In this document: positions 11,350 to 21,012 of the stretch, piece after piece | Layout of the letters: every line of letters starts with the position of its first letter | Position numbering within the stretch: the stretch's first letter is position 1 | Assembly (NCBI GenBank): GCA_001939145.1 | Contig: LSRX01000797.1 | Span: forward strand, 35,631-99,630 | Direction of reading: 5' to 3' | DNA from: Symbiodinium microadriaticum | Taxonomy: Eukaryota > Sar > Dinophyceae > Suessiales > Symbiodiniaceae | DNA: 64,000 nucleotides | Made by a program: the position numbers and the translations under genes | Notes under the pieces: model-generated | What the model was told of the DNA's origin: nothing | What the model saw: the letters and a program-made list of their open reading frames with translations, nothing else | Database searches by the model: none

Positions 11350-11720
11350 CACTGACGACGACGATCCAAATTGCCAGCAACAACAATATGAGAAGCATCA
11401 GCATCAGACATGAACACATCCGTACAAGGAAGCCGCAGCAACAAGGGGAGCCATCTTCAAAAAGGTACAAACCGTAGCAACATCAGAACCATGACCATGA
11501 TCATGTAAGCATCAGCATCGCCGTCTGTGGCACCATGATTAGCATCCCCACCATGATGCAAGCAATACCTAAACTTTAAAGCCCCTAAACCCTAGACCCT
11601 AGACCCTAGGCCCTGGAACCCTAAACTTTCAAAGCAGAAACCCTGAACCCACCACAGTAAGTGGTACTTGGCCAGCATGTCAGCGAGCGATGGCTCTCCG
11701 GCAGGCCCTGGAAGTGGGGC

Positions 11721-11975
11721 TCACTGCTTATAGTGTAGTATATAGTATACAGTATATCGTATATAGTATATCGTATATAGTATATAGATAGTATAAAAAA
11801 GTATATAGATAGTATATAGTATATAGGATATGGTATATAGTATATAGGTTATAGGATATAGTAGATAGTCGATAGTAGATAGTAGATATCGTAAAGTATA
11901 GTATATAGTAGATAGTAGATAGTATATAGTACATAGTGTAGTTTGCATAGTTTTGTATATTATACAATATTATAT
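11721..11975. repeat. TATAGTA-rich low-complexity tract
   Basis: TATAGTATATAG words, with TAGATAG variants, repeat irregularly for about 250 bp. Tyr/Ile/Leu-rich minus-strand frames here are by-products. From 11350 to 11720 only short CCCTAAA words are seen. Confidence 0.85.
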
Positions 11976-12021
11976 AGTATCGTCTTTGTAGGTCACCTTA
12001 CGGGTTTGGGGATGAGGGATT

Positions 12022-12297
12022 GTGGCTCGGAGGCTCGGAGTGAAGGTAGAAGAAGAAGAAGAAGGGCCCCATTTTCACCAGGTCTGTTCCACCCGCAAGG
12101 CCTCCTTCTGTCTCTCTGTTTATGGTCTGAAGCTTGCTTTGCCAGGTCCACAGGCTGGGTCCACTGTCTACGCTGCGGAGCACCTCACGGCCCGTGGGAT
12201 TACGGGACGCCTGCGGAATCCGAAGCTCTCCACCCAGGAAGATCCCAAAGCGCAAGCCTCCATCAGCGGCACTTCTTCTCCGCAATGGCAAACATGA
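12022..12297 (+). CDS. candidate exon, unrecognised
   Basis: A frame of 91 codons reads EEEEE from a GAA run and then VYAAEHLTARGITGRLRNPK, and stops at 12295-12297. It opens on GTG, so it is likely an internal exon or partly intronic; a CACCAG/GTCTGT junction lies at about 12081. Overlapping frames are open too. It sits 35 bp before another coding-like frame on the same strand. No family is recognised. Confidence 0.38.
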   Translation: MARRLGVKVEEEEEGPHFHQVCSTRKASFCLSVYGLKLALPGPQAGSTVYAAEHLTARGITGRLRNPKLSTQEDPKAQASISGTSSPQWQT

Positions 12298-12332
12298 AGT
12301 GTTGAACTATACGAGATGTGAGTCTCGGAACG

Positions 12333-12548
12333 ATGCCAAGGAGCAAAGGACAGGCTAGGTTCATGGAAGGGTCAAATCAGGTCCAAATACAACTGAGTTC
12401 TGCGCTTGCTATCCCTATAGGGTGGTGGCCTTGGAAGGGCCTGAGTTTCATGCGAACTAAACATGAGCCGGATCCTGAACCAGAAGATTGTTCCAGCACC
12501 GCAGGCGTTGACTTCGGGTTTGACGTCTCTTTACATTGCAATCCATAA
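12333..12548 (+). CDS. candidate small ORF or exon
   Basis: ATG at 12333 opens 71 codons to TAA 12546-12548, with coding texture (MPRSKGQARFMEGSNQVQIQ, later RTKHEPDPEPEDCSSTAG). It follows the 12022-12297 frame closely on the same strand and may be part of the same gene. No domain is recognised. Confidence 0.38.
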   Translation: MPRSKGQARFMEGSNQVQIQLSSALAIPIGWWPWKGLSFMRTKHEPDPEPEDCSSTAGVDFGFDVSLHCNP

Positions 12549-12734
12549 ACTCCAACAGCACCGTATAGTACCTTTATAGAATCCTTAAAGAGCCCTTAGA
12601 GAAAACCTGCAGCTGAGGGTTTGGCAGCTTTGCGTCGTCATCTCTCGCAATTATAGTACATTGTGTGCGACGATACAACAAATTGTAGCATATTAGTACA
12701 TTATAGTACATGAGAATATTCTCGTCTATTGGTT

Positions 12735-12741
12735 TATACAT

Positions 12742-12774
<33 letters not shown>

Positions 12775-12792
12775 GATAGATAGATAGATATA
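12735..12792. repeat. (AT)n/(GATA)n microsatellite
   Basis: ACATACAT words, then pure (AT)n, then GATAGATA. The stretch 12550-12900 otherwise shows no gene. Confidence 0.9.
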
Positions 12793-12904
12793 GAGTATAC
12801 TTATACAGCCCGTTGTTGTATAGCATAGTGTATCGTAGTACATCATCGTTTGTTGTAGGAACAGTTATTGCGTGATATTACCGTATGTTTGAGCATCTGA
12901 TGGT

Positions 12905-13306
12905 ATGTACAGCATGTTTGAAGGTGAATGGAGGCCGCATCGCAGTTCGCTTCGGCGCATCGGGAGTCGTCCAAGAGATTCAGGCGCCTGTGACGCATTC
13001 ATGATGCCCGCTGCCCTTGGAAAATGGAGCTTTGGCGTTTTCCGTGGCAGAAGAATATGTAACCAGCATCGGATTCAGGTGACGCCTCGGCAGCTCTTTC
13101 TGTCCGTCTCTCTCTCCTCTGACTCTACTGCTCGTTCTCTTATACTCCAACTGTTCTGCCCCGCCCAAGCCTCTGTCCATGTTGCCAGTGGATTTGCAGC
13201 TGTGGAGAAGCCTCAAGCCTCCAAGAACGCTCGAGCAAAGCTTGATGTTCCCACAAAAGGCCCTACTTACTGTAGGTACTTTTATGGGGGACACTTCCCC
13301 AAATGA
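12905..13306 (+). CDS. candidate ORF of 133 codons
   Basis: ATG at 12905 starts a frame open to TGA 13304-13306. The N-terminal part (MYSMFEGEWRPHRSSLRRIG, then MMPAALGKWSFGVFRGRR) and the C-terminal part (GFAAVEKPQASKNARAKLD) both look coding. The middle, after an ATTCAG/GTGACG donor-like site at about 13080, is Ser/Leu-rich and could be intronic. The same frame continues beyond the TGA as the next entry. No family is recognised. Confidence 0.42.
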   Translation: MYSMFEGEWRPHRSSLRRIGSRPRDSGACDAFMMPAALGKWSFGVFRGRRICNQHRIQVTPRQLFLSVSLSSDSTARSLILQLFCPAQASVHVASGFAAVEKPQASKNARAKLDVPTKGPTYCRYFYGGHFPK

Positions 13307-13426
13307 TACTTTGGACTGCTTGGGGCTGCATGCATTGCACACGTCGCTGACATGGAAGCTTCAAATCCCGAGAACGGAACGGAAGGAAAATGGCGAAGAA
13401 GCCTGTCTGTGCAAGATGTGATATAG
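13307..13426 (+). CDS. continuation of the previous frame after TGA
   Basis: Directly after the TGA at 13304-13306 the same frame stays open for 39 codons and looks coding (YFGLLGAACIAHVADMEASN, then RRSLSVQDVI) before TAG 13424-13426. Either a short intron removes the stop or the stop is a mutation. A 65-codon frame offset by one also runs through here. Confidence 0.32.
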   Translation, partial: YFGLLGAACIAHVADMEASNPENGTEGKWRRSLSVQDVI

Positions 13427-13606
13427 GGGCCTTATAGTACTTAGAATAGAGCTTGGGGGTCTCTTAGAGTATTACTGACAATAAATAAGGAACCTTATAG
13501 GGAATAACATGGGTAATTATTTCGACCCCTCTGTTCCGTGCCCGAAACCCTTGAGCGCCAAAGCCTCAACCCTGGACCCTTCTGACCCGGACCTCTCGGT
13601 TTTCAG

Positions 13607-13708
13607 GAGAGCAGCGGTCTCTTCATCGTCACGTTCGCAGAGTCACTTCCGCCGGGCCAGAAGTTTGCAGTTGCTTGGTCCGGCCGAGTAGTGCAGCGAC
13701 AGGGCTGA
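13607..13708 (+). CDS. candidate 3' exon
   Basis: A strong acceptor (CTCTCGGTTTTCAG, ending 13606) precedes an in-phase 33-codon frame ending at TGA 13706-13708. It reads SSGLFIVTFAESLPPGQK and then FAVAWSGRVVQRQG, with alternating hydrophobic residues typical of beta strands. Two other frames are open here, but this one has the best texture. It may be the last exon of the 12.0-13.7 kb plus-strand gene. Confidence 0.42.
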   Translation, partial: ESSGLFIVTFAESLPPGQKFAVAWSGRVVQRQG

Positions 13709-14037
13709 CGAGACTACGGAGTCAAGCCACAGGAGAGCCATAAAATTGACGCCCAAAGTAGAGACGACAGCACCAGCAACTTCAGTACCAGCGAAATCAA
13801 GACTACTGACGAACATCGACATCAATGACCCGTGGCGTTAGCGCAATAGCAGCAAGCGTATGAGCATGAGCAACAATGAGCAGCTCGATGATGCCAATGT
13901 CGACACCTAGCCGGTCAAACGCCGGCACTGGCAACCTCGATGTCGCACCGACGGCAACAACAAGAGCAGAAAGGACGAAGACACCAGCAAAAGCATTATT
14001 AACAACAGCAGCACCGCAACCACCGACGCCGCTTCCG

Positions 14038-14156
14038 CCACCGCGAGCGCCACCACCGCCGCCACCACCCCCACCNACCACCCCCACCACCACCACCACC
14101 ACCACCACCACCACCACCACCACCACCACCACTACCAGGCAAAAACAACACCGGCA

Positions 14157-14203
<47 letters not shown>

Positions 14204-14205
14204 TA
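14038..14205. repeat. (CCA)n with an N, then (GAC)n
   Basis: A CCA/CAC run contains the N at 14076 and ends near 14132. After a short spacer a GAC/ACG run occupies 14157-14202. Pro/Thr- or Val/Gly-rich frames across it are by-products. Confidence 0.92.
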
Positions 14206-14209
14206 TAGC

Positions 14210-14563
14210 CAGAGAAGAATTCGCGGTCCCGGCGTTCGAGACTAAAAAACCGGGGGACCAGCTAAACTGCCAGGATTTACTCAGTTCGATGGTGGTAGTC
14301 GTTTGCTTCACCCGGGTCAGCAGTGAAGTGGGACGACTCCAATAAACATGATCTTGTTTTGTTGGATTTGTTGGTGTGTTGTTGACAGTATAGGGACCAT
14401 CACCCTTCAGCATCTTGCGGATCCGAGAAAGGTTTCTTCCGAGCAGCTGGAGCTTGCTGCTCCGTATCGGCAGGGCCAGCACCTCTGCAGAATAACCCCA
14501 AGCCTGTAAAAGCCTTATAAGGCCCTTTTGAAAAAATCCGTTCAGGTTAGAGCCCAAATACAA
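14210..14563 (-). CDS. candidate coding region, unrecognised
   Basis: A minus-strand frame opens near 14563 and reads AWGYSAEVLALPIRSSKLQL, then RNLSRIRKMLKGDGPYTVNN, before entering the poly-Val part made by the neighbouring triplet repeat. Texture is good over about 110 codons. It lacks an ATG at its upstream end. No family is recognised. Confidence 0.3.
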
Positions 14564-14659
14564 AACCCGACATGCTCGACTTCGCTCTAATGCCCGACAC
14601 TAAGGATAGCGCATTCAAGGTCCAGCCGCTTTCTAAGCTAGGCCAGTAACGTTTGGACA

Positions 14660-15211
14660 TTGAGTAGCTTCGTCGAGTTAGAGGGGGTCAACCCGTGGGG
14701 TCGCCAAATTAAATTGCTTACATGGGTCTCACATGTGCTAAGCCTTACACATGCGTTGATAGACTCGCAGTACCTAGTTCTGGATCGACCAACACACAAA
14801 AACACACAGGCTCAGAATGGAGTTTGTCTTGATCGAAGCTCCTTGTTGACCCAGCACAGTTCGGACTCAGAGTCGAGACTGCGGCCATTCCGAGTTCTGC
14901 TCTCTTGCATTTCGGGTTTGGCCCACGTCTGCGGAATGTTCACTGCAGGAGGTCTTTTGCTTGCACGTCACGCCTTGCAGCTTTACTCGCTGTTCCAGGA
15001 AATTCATGAAAAAAACACCCGGGTATGGAAAATGAAGCTTTGCTGCCAGCATGCAGCGTTGGTTTTCATTGACCATAGCAGACTAGCCGCAGCCAGAAAA
15101 GTGGCACGAAATCTCCGGTTCGCAGTATCAAGGGACCATCAGAACACATCCCAGGTGGCTGCAGCTCAAAAAGGAGATCTCGTTCAGGCTTGGGCAGCCG
15201 GAGAGGAATAG
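14660..15211 (+). CDS. 183-codon open frame, unrecognised
   Basis: Among the longest plus-strand frames not made of repeats, apart from the monooxygenase. It opens on TTG and stops at 15209-15211. The C-terminal two thirds look coding (LQLYSLFQEIHEKNTRVWKM, then HSRLAAARKVARNLRF). No transmembrane segment or known domain is evident. It could be an exon with intron read-through at its 5' end. From 15212 to 16110 I see only a (GT)n run at 15445-15477 and short frames. Confidence 0.3.
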   Translation: MSSFVELEGVNPWGRQIKLLTWVSHVLSLTHALIDSQYLVLDRPTHKNTQAQNGVCLDRSSLLTQHSSDSESRLRPFRVLLSCISGLAHVCGMFTAGGLLLARHALQLYSLFQEIHEKNTRVWKMKLCCQHAALVFIDHSRLAAARKVARNLRFAVSRDHQNTSQVAAAQKGDLVQAWAAGEE

Positions 15212-15443
15212 TCAAACAGTTGCTTTCCGTCATCACGACACCACAGGCACATTCAGGCGGCCAGGCAGGCAGGAAATAGTCGCACGCAGTGCCACATCTA
15301 CCGTCTACACATTAATAACGACATGCCTCAGCTTCATCGCAGCTACCTTGCCACGAAGGCTAGAGAAAGCCACTCAATCAATTGCTAGTGTGGTCCTGCT
15401 TTCACTCTCATCCGTCCCGAGCTTCCTTTTGATTGAGGTCTTC

Positions 15444-15481
<38 letters not shown>

Positions 15482-16111
15482 CCTGTGTCTAAGGATTGAG
15501 TCGTAACTGATTGTGCCTGTATTGTCGCTTCGATGAATGGTGAAGCCTTCTAGCATCCAGTACTTCTGCAGCTGTAGGTGCGATGCACAGATATTTAATG
15601 AGCAGGGGCCTGGCAGCCTATTCCGTGATGCCAGCCAACGAAGCTAGCGGAATAGGTGGAAGGAACTATGGACACATAGCTCTGTACCTGCTGCAAGTTT
15701 CACTTATCGTCTGAAGTGATTGTAGTCCTACACAGTTGTTGGCCTTGAGATCCTCTTTCCATATGATTACATCCTTTATCATGTATCTGCAAGTGCTTGA
15801 TCTTCCGAATCACGACGTTTCCATGGGCTCCATTATAGTTGGTATCAATGCAGCATAATAGAACGATGAAGACAATTGATCAAGGCAGCAGTAGGCGGCG
15901 AAGGACACAACCGGCACCGGCCGGATTTGCAAGTGTGTGTGTGTGCGCCTGTGCAGCGCATCCTAATTCATGGCTCTGATGGCGTTCTGGGGTTCAAAAG
16001 GTGGAGCCGTCAGTGAACGGTGTTTGGTTGGTCATGTTAGTGGAAAGAAATAAGAACCGTTTTGATGATTACATCGTGTGTCGAAAGCATATCGCCGAAC
16101 ACGTTCTCCAG

Positions 16112-16267
16112 GAGCAAGCGCGTCCTGCGCGCCGGACAGCCCTGTGTTGTCCGTGACGTCCGATGCGGCGGCCCGTCTGTGGGCGGGTTTTTGGGGTTCC
16201 ACGATATTAAGGGTCCCGCGATTAAGGCTCTGCGGCTTAAAGCTCGAGGTCTGCAATCGCCTCGCAG
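16112..16267 (+). CDS. candidate internal exon with both splice sites
   Basis: An acceptor (ACGTTCTCCAG, ending 16111) and a donor (CGCAG/GTTTGT, at 16267/16268) bound 156 nt that stay open in one frame with phase 1 on both sides. It reads CAPDSPVLSVTSDAAARLWA, then GFWGSTILRVPRL. The same frame remains open to about 16362. No family is recognised. Confidence 0.42.
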
Positions 16268-16821
16268 GTTTGTTGATGAGTAGGACCTATTATAAAACCG
16301 CTATTGCTTTTCTGAAAGTTGCGTTTATCCATCGTGTGTGCTGGTGTCCGGTTGGCCCTTGATGCTGCTGCTGGAAGGCTCTAACACATGCCCTTCGGCT
16401 GTACCGCCATGCACAGCCCAACTACCCTACCTACATAAAGTCGGAGCTGAGGGCTTCACTGGGCCTAGCACATGCTTAATGAAAACACCTACTGTTTTGT
16501 AGGGTCCCTAAAGATTCCATTTCGGGGTCATCATAAGAGCCTACAAAAAAGTAGGTTTGGCAATGGGTAGGTTAAGGCTAAGAGGCCAATCCTGAACTCC
16601 TGCTTCCGCAAGGCGAGGAAAGGAAGGTGTCAAAACCTTACCCTAAGACTCTAAGGCTCTAAGGACTCATATTTTAAGGCTTTTGGGCCCAAAGACCATA
16701 TTATATTAGGCTTTTGGGCTATTGTGAGCCTTAGGGTTAGAGGTGCCTTAACCATTGCCCGTCAAGCCTAACTAGTGCCACGACATGGGAATGATTTAGG
16801 CTTTAGTTTACGCAGACTGGT

Positions 16822-17076
16822 TTAGGCTTTCGAGTCATCGGATCGAGATCGAAGTAAAAACACGACGCAGCTATAGCAAGAAATAGTAGCCTTCCCCAGG
16901 TCATTTCTGAACATGCGTAGGCTTCCTGGGTTTTCTTCCGATTCACAATCGCCATCTTCTTTATGTTCGTCATCGTTTACGGTCATGATCATCTGCAAAA
17001 ATGTCTTGCATGTCGCCGGTAATGGCAGTGGAAGGTCGGACCTAGCATAGCGACCATGCGTCTGCGCCGAAAGCAC
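16822..17076 (-). CDS. weak coding island with an acidic stretch
   Basis: A minus-strand frame of 84 codons opens on GTG and includes MTVNDDEHKEDGDCESEEN and then MFRNDLGKATISCYSC. The acidic run is not a simple repeat. No domain is recognised. Confidence 0.28.
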   Translation of the reverse strand: MLSAQTHGRYARSDLPLPLPATCKTFLQMIMTVNDDEHKEDGDCESEENPGSLRMFRNDLGKATISCYSCVVFLLRSRSDDSKA

Positions 17077-17143
17077 TACCGAACATAATCTAAGGATCCC
17101 GGACAGTTCTCAGCCCAGGCCCGGGAACCCAAGCCCAACCTCA

Positions 17144-17272
17144 ATGCGAGGACGAGCCTCAGCCCTCACGAAATCCTCGGTGCCCTCAGGCTCGGCCATG
17201 CTAGTGGTTCGCATGGCCCCAGTAGCAGCAGTCGATGCATTCGACCTCAGTGCTGCTTGGCTGCACTTCTAA
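17144..17272 (+). CDS. small ORF of 42 codons
   Basis: ATG 17144 to TAA 17270-17272. It reads MRGRASALTKSSVPSGSAML and ends in VDAFDLSAAWLHF. The texture is coding-like, but another frame is also open over the first part. It could be a last exon. From 17273 to 18270 I see a TGG/GTT-rich stretch, an ATC repeat and no supportable gene. Confidence 0.28.
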   Translation: MRGRASALTKSSVPSGSAMLVVRMAPVAAVDAFDLSAAWLHF

Positions 17273-17734
17273 AGTAGAGGTTATTCGCAACTAGATGGTT
17301 AGGAGTCGTCGTTGAGGTGTTTCCGCTGTTGCTCGCCCTGAGTCGAAGTTGATTTGAGGGGTCCGGGTGTCTCAATAGGGTCAACAGTGGCCACGAAAAG
17401 AAGGGGTATGTCCTAGTCCCATGGTGTGTTTGTTTCCAACCCTACGTGCCTGCCAGTTGCAGTGTCATTGGTCGTGCTCACAGGTAGCATTGTGTTTACT
17501 GCTAGTACCGGTGGCACTGTTGCGGTCAGCAGTCTCATTAGTGTTATCAGGTAGAACCTAGAACGGCAAGTATTGTCTCTGTTCTGTTGTGATCATACTG
17601 GTTGCACATACCATCGCGCTAGAGCCGAGTATTTCACGTTGACGATGATGTTGCACGGGGATTACAGGGTGTTCAGCATTAGAACTTTGTTTGCGGGCTA
17701 CGAGTACCGTCCTGGTGATGATCAGTAGCGAGAG

Positions 17735-17735
<1 letters not shown>

Positions 17736-17779
<44 letters not shown>

Positions 17780-17845
17780 GGTCATCAGCATCATGATCAT
17801 CATCATCGTGGCCATCGCCATCACCATCACCATCATCACTGTCAC
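17736..17845. repeat. (ATC)n microsatellite
   Basis: A CATCAT run with GTCATC and CACCAT variants downstream. Poly-Asp, poly-Ile and poly-Met frames on the two strands are by-products. Confidence 0.9.
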
Positions 17846-18277
17846 CGTCATCAAGCCTGCTGAGTCTCAGCAGGCTCGCTGCCGACAACTTGAGCACGTA
17901 AACTCATCGTAGCCCTCCCAGATTTCTTAGCTAAAACCCCTACGCCCGAACGCCGAAAGCCCTCTATACTCCACATCCTAAGAAGCCCAAATCCCGAGCT
18001 CACAAGATGCAGGTGTGCCCTGAAGATGTCGAAGCTCTTATGGGCCTGCCTGCCGGCTTCAGCCCCTCTGGCATATGGGGGCCGGAACGATTACTGATGT
18101 TATTCCATAGGATTCCTCCCAAACCCAATTCTAATTATGGAGGTCACCTGCACAAGTGAGCTTTGAGGATTAGGAGTTCAAACGGGAGTGGTGGCGCTCT
18201 GGATTACTGTCACTTACGGGCTCCTTCCTCTGGTATGTTCTTGATTGTCGGCACGCAGGCTAGACTGACTGGACACC

Positions 18278-18644
18278 GTGGAGATGCTGCGTGTCGCCGT
18301 GTCATGTCGTGGGCACGAGGCCGTGCGCCTGCTAAGGCAACGCCTGCGGCGCATTGCCGGAGGGCCTCGCTCCAGCAGACATTGTGTTCGCCACGGCCGA
18401 CATTGCAGTTCAGGCGAGAGCCGGAGCGAGGAAGAGTTGGAGTCAAAAGCCTCGGCATTTCCGCATGCCAAGACCCACTTGTTGGCACATATTTGCACAG
18501 TTTTGCAATGAAGTAGGGTTTGCTTGTGCAGGGCATGTTGTGTTCATCTGCCCATGCCCCACGAAGCGGCAGAACATGTCATCCTCAGCACACAAGTTGC
18601 CAAGCGTTGGAGTAGTTCTTAGAGTCTGGTTTTCTTCCTTCTAG
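18278..18644 (+). CDS. candidate coding region with a frame change
   Basis: One plus frame (from GTG 18278) reads MLRVAVSCRGHEAVRLLRQR. About 25 codons on, a frame offset by one reads GLAPADIVFATADIAVQARA and then MPRPTCWHIFAQFCNE, open to 18644. A single-base shift near 18360, or a short intron, would join them. GC-rich wobble keeps all frames open, so texture is a weak guide. No family is recognised. Confidence 0.28.
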
Positions 18645-18713
18645 AATGGTTGCCGAAAGAAGGGGAGTTCGAGAAGCTTCGATCACATCCGCCCTTGTTC
18701 TTCGCTGTTTGAG

Positions 18714-18902
18714 ATGCCAGAATTCGTTCACTACCACATCAGTCAGCTGCACGGACCCGCCACAGCCCCGAAATTGCAGAACGGTGCAAGCAAGAGCGCA
18801 CCATTTCTGAGATATCCCAGTACCTGGGATTTGTGTGTCCATGCAATAGTCAGGAAACCTGTCTCAACTCTCTATTTGTCCAGTAAAGCGGTGAATACCT
18901 GA
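18714..18902 (+). CDS. candidate small ORF or exon
   Basis: ATG 18714 opens 62 codons to TGA 18900-18902 (MPEFVHYHISQLHGPATAPK). GAGATGCCAG just upstream could also act as an acceptor. An antisense frame is open as well. From 18903 to 19650 I see no gene; it contains CA/AT-poor spacer and a triplet repeat. Confidence 0.28.
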   Translation: MPEFVHYHISQLHGPATAPKLQNGASKSAPFLRYPSTWDLCVHAIVRKPVSTLYLSSKAVNT

Positions 18903-19482
18903 AAAAGCCACTGCAACCAAGGAGACTCGACCGGCACAGTCATGGTTCTTTGATCCACTGCAAACCCAGCAGCTCATCCGATCTGCCTTACACTGCCATG
19001 CTACAAGCCATCAGCATCACACTGCTTGCCAATATATAGAAGCTTGAATGATTACCCGCACTTTGCTCAGGGTTCCTTATTTAAAAGTATTTTATAAGTA
19101 TATCCGAATGTAGCCCAAAACCTGAGACAGGGCCCGTCTGGTCCGACTGTTGCTGTGGGCGTGGGCGACGTAGGCAGGGGTCGGAGACAGAGCTTGATTT
19201 GATTTGCAACGGGGTCTAGCGCCCCAGGAAGATTCATTGCGGCTGACTGCGTGACACGACCTTAGACCGTAGATGTTCGTACACAGATGTGCTCAAGTCC
19301 TGACTGCGAGGCATGGTTTTTGGAGAGCCCACGACGCCAGAAGCACGCAGCAAAGGCCATCAGTGCCATGCGAGACACAGAAGAACATCTGCGAAGATAC
19401 CAGTAATACCAACAATAGTAACGATAACAGTGATGCTGCTAACAATAATACTACTAGTAATATTAACAATAGAAATACTACG

Positions 19483-19505
19483 ACGACGACGACGACGACT
19501 ACTAT

Positions 19506-19563
<58 letters not shown>

Positions 19564-19588
19564 GCTACTGCTACTGCTACTGCTGCTT
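19483..19588. repeat. (ACG)n-(ACT)n microsatellite
   Basis: GACGAC triplets pass into a long ACT run and then GCTACT. Poly-Thr, poly-Leu and poly-Ser frames on both strands are by-products. Confidence 0.92.
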
Positions 19589-19670
19589 ATAACAATAACA
19601 GTCATCATAACAGCAATAATAACAACAACAAATAATACTTCTGCATTCCAACCTCACGGCACCCCAAAAG

Positions 19671-19853
19671 TTGGAGGCTCCCCGATGCGTAATTCAGCTT
19701 GCAGGGGGTCGGCTGCGATGTGCCATCGTTGCGGTTTCCATGTTTGCCATGTTGCTGTTCAGCTCGATTTTTGTGCTAATGCAAACGCCCGACATGCTTT
19801 TTATCCTGCATTTTCTCCAGAGGTTTTTCAATCCAAACCGGGTTTGTTTTTAG
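19671..19853 (+). CDS. candidate exon with one membrane segment
   Basis: An open frame includes CAIVAVSMFAMLLFSSIFVL, a plausible transmembrane helix, followed by QTPDMLFILHFLQRFF and a stop at 19851-19853. A CAGCTTGCAG acceptor ends near 19707, just before the hydrophobic part. No ATG start lies at the beginning of the frame. Function unknown. Confidence 0.3.
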   Translation: MEAPRCVIQLAGGRLRCAIVAVSMFAMLLFSSIFVLMQTPDMLFILHFLQRFFNPNRVCF

Positions 19854-19987
19854 ACGGACAACCTGAATCCCTTTAGGCCATCCAGGCCACTAGGCAAGAG
19901 AGTCGCACTGAGTGCAGGCGAGGTGTTGGTTCGCTTCGAGGCCCGTCAGGACCGTCTTGCGGGCGGCAGGGGGAAGGTTGGCTGACA

Positions 19988-20266
19988 TTGCAAGCCTCAC
20001 TGCAGAGGATGGTTCATGCCGTTCTTGAGCCCAGCCTCCAAGTAATTCAGCTTTGCCGCTGTAATGATTTTAGGGTTGAGGGGCTTCGTGCTTTGCGTAT
20101 ATCAAGGCCTGTCGTCACTTGTTCCTGGCCCCAGCTGGCCCCAGCTAGCAGCGACTGGAAGAACCGGCCAAAACTCGGAGCCCAAAACCTAAGCCCTCAG
20201 CTGCAGGATCAAGGCAACCCGGTGTTTCTCAGTGCATCCTGTCAGCAAGCGAGAGTCATGCGATGA
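19988..20266 (+). CDS. weak coding island, unrecognised
   Basis: A 92-codon frame opening on TTG reads MVHAVLEPSLQVIQLCRCND and stops at 20264-20266. A CACTGCAG acceptor-like site lies at about 20007. It could be an exon upstream of the clearer one at 20541. Confidence 0.27.
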   Translation: MQASLQRMVHAVLEPSLQVIQLCRCNDFRVEGLRALRISRPVVTCSWPQLAPASSDWKNRPKLGAQNLSPQLQDQGNPVFLSASCQQARVMR

Positions 20267-20540
20267 ATGGCCAGGGAGCTACGGCGCTACCCCATCGCCT
20301 CAACTAGGTTCTTCCGTGTCGCGCCAGACTGTGCACAGGGAGTAGTTTGGGGCTCGACGATTATTAATTAATCGAAACCATGTTTTGGGGCCCGGGCATA
20401 CAAGAGCGGCATAGTAGTATTGAGGAGCTGTCAGAAATAGTTAATTGAATTATTGTAGTACTTATTCTATATTATTATGTGCCCTTCGAGTAGCAACAAA
20501 CGTAACTAATGCGTGGCATTTCCCACGGGTTTTGGCGCAG

Positions 20541-20690
20541 ACCGGGGCTGACGCAAAGAAACAGCGCCAGCTGCCCTTGTCCTCCTGCACGAGTGAATCA
20601 TTTGGCAAATCAACGACCACGTGGGCTGTTTATTTAGCACATACGAGCAGCATCTCACGTCTAACAGATTCCGTCAAAATGAGTCTGCAG
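20541..20690 (+). CDS. candidate internal exon, 50 codons
   Basis: A clear acceptor (GGTTTTGGCGCAG, ending 20540) and donor (GTCTGCAG/GTGTATGC at 20690/20691) bound exactly 150 nt in one open frame: TGADAKKQRQLPLSSCTSES, then TTTWAVYLAHTSSISRLTDS. No ATG is needed. The next downstream DNA is the hexanucleotide array, which would then lie in an intron. No family is recognised. Confidence 0.5.
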
Positions 20691-21012
20691 GTGTATGCAA
20701 GATGAGTAGTCTCTTTGTGCCTTAGACAAGCATACATACATATATTTACATATATGTGTATATACGCGCATATATACAAACACAGAGTACTGTATATTGT
20801 ACAATAATATGGGCAGGTATACTCCATAATTTTTGCCAGCGGCATGTAAAATGGTATAGTCAATCAGTTCATCTTCCGCACATTCAGGTGTTGGCCAAGT
20901 CGCTCTCCCGCAGCCCACTTCTTAGCTGCGGGAAACGAGCCGAGGCGATCGGGATTTCGGTCAGAGTGTCCGATACAGCGCACACACACAAAGCACACAG
21001 ACACACATACAC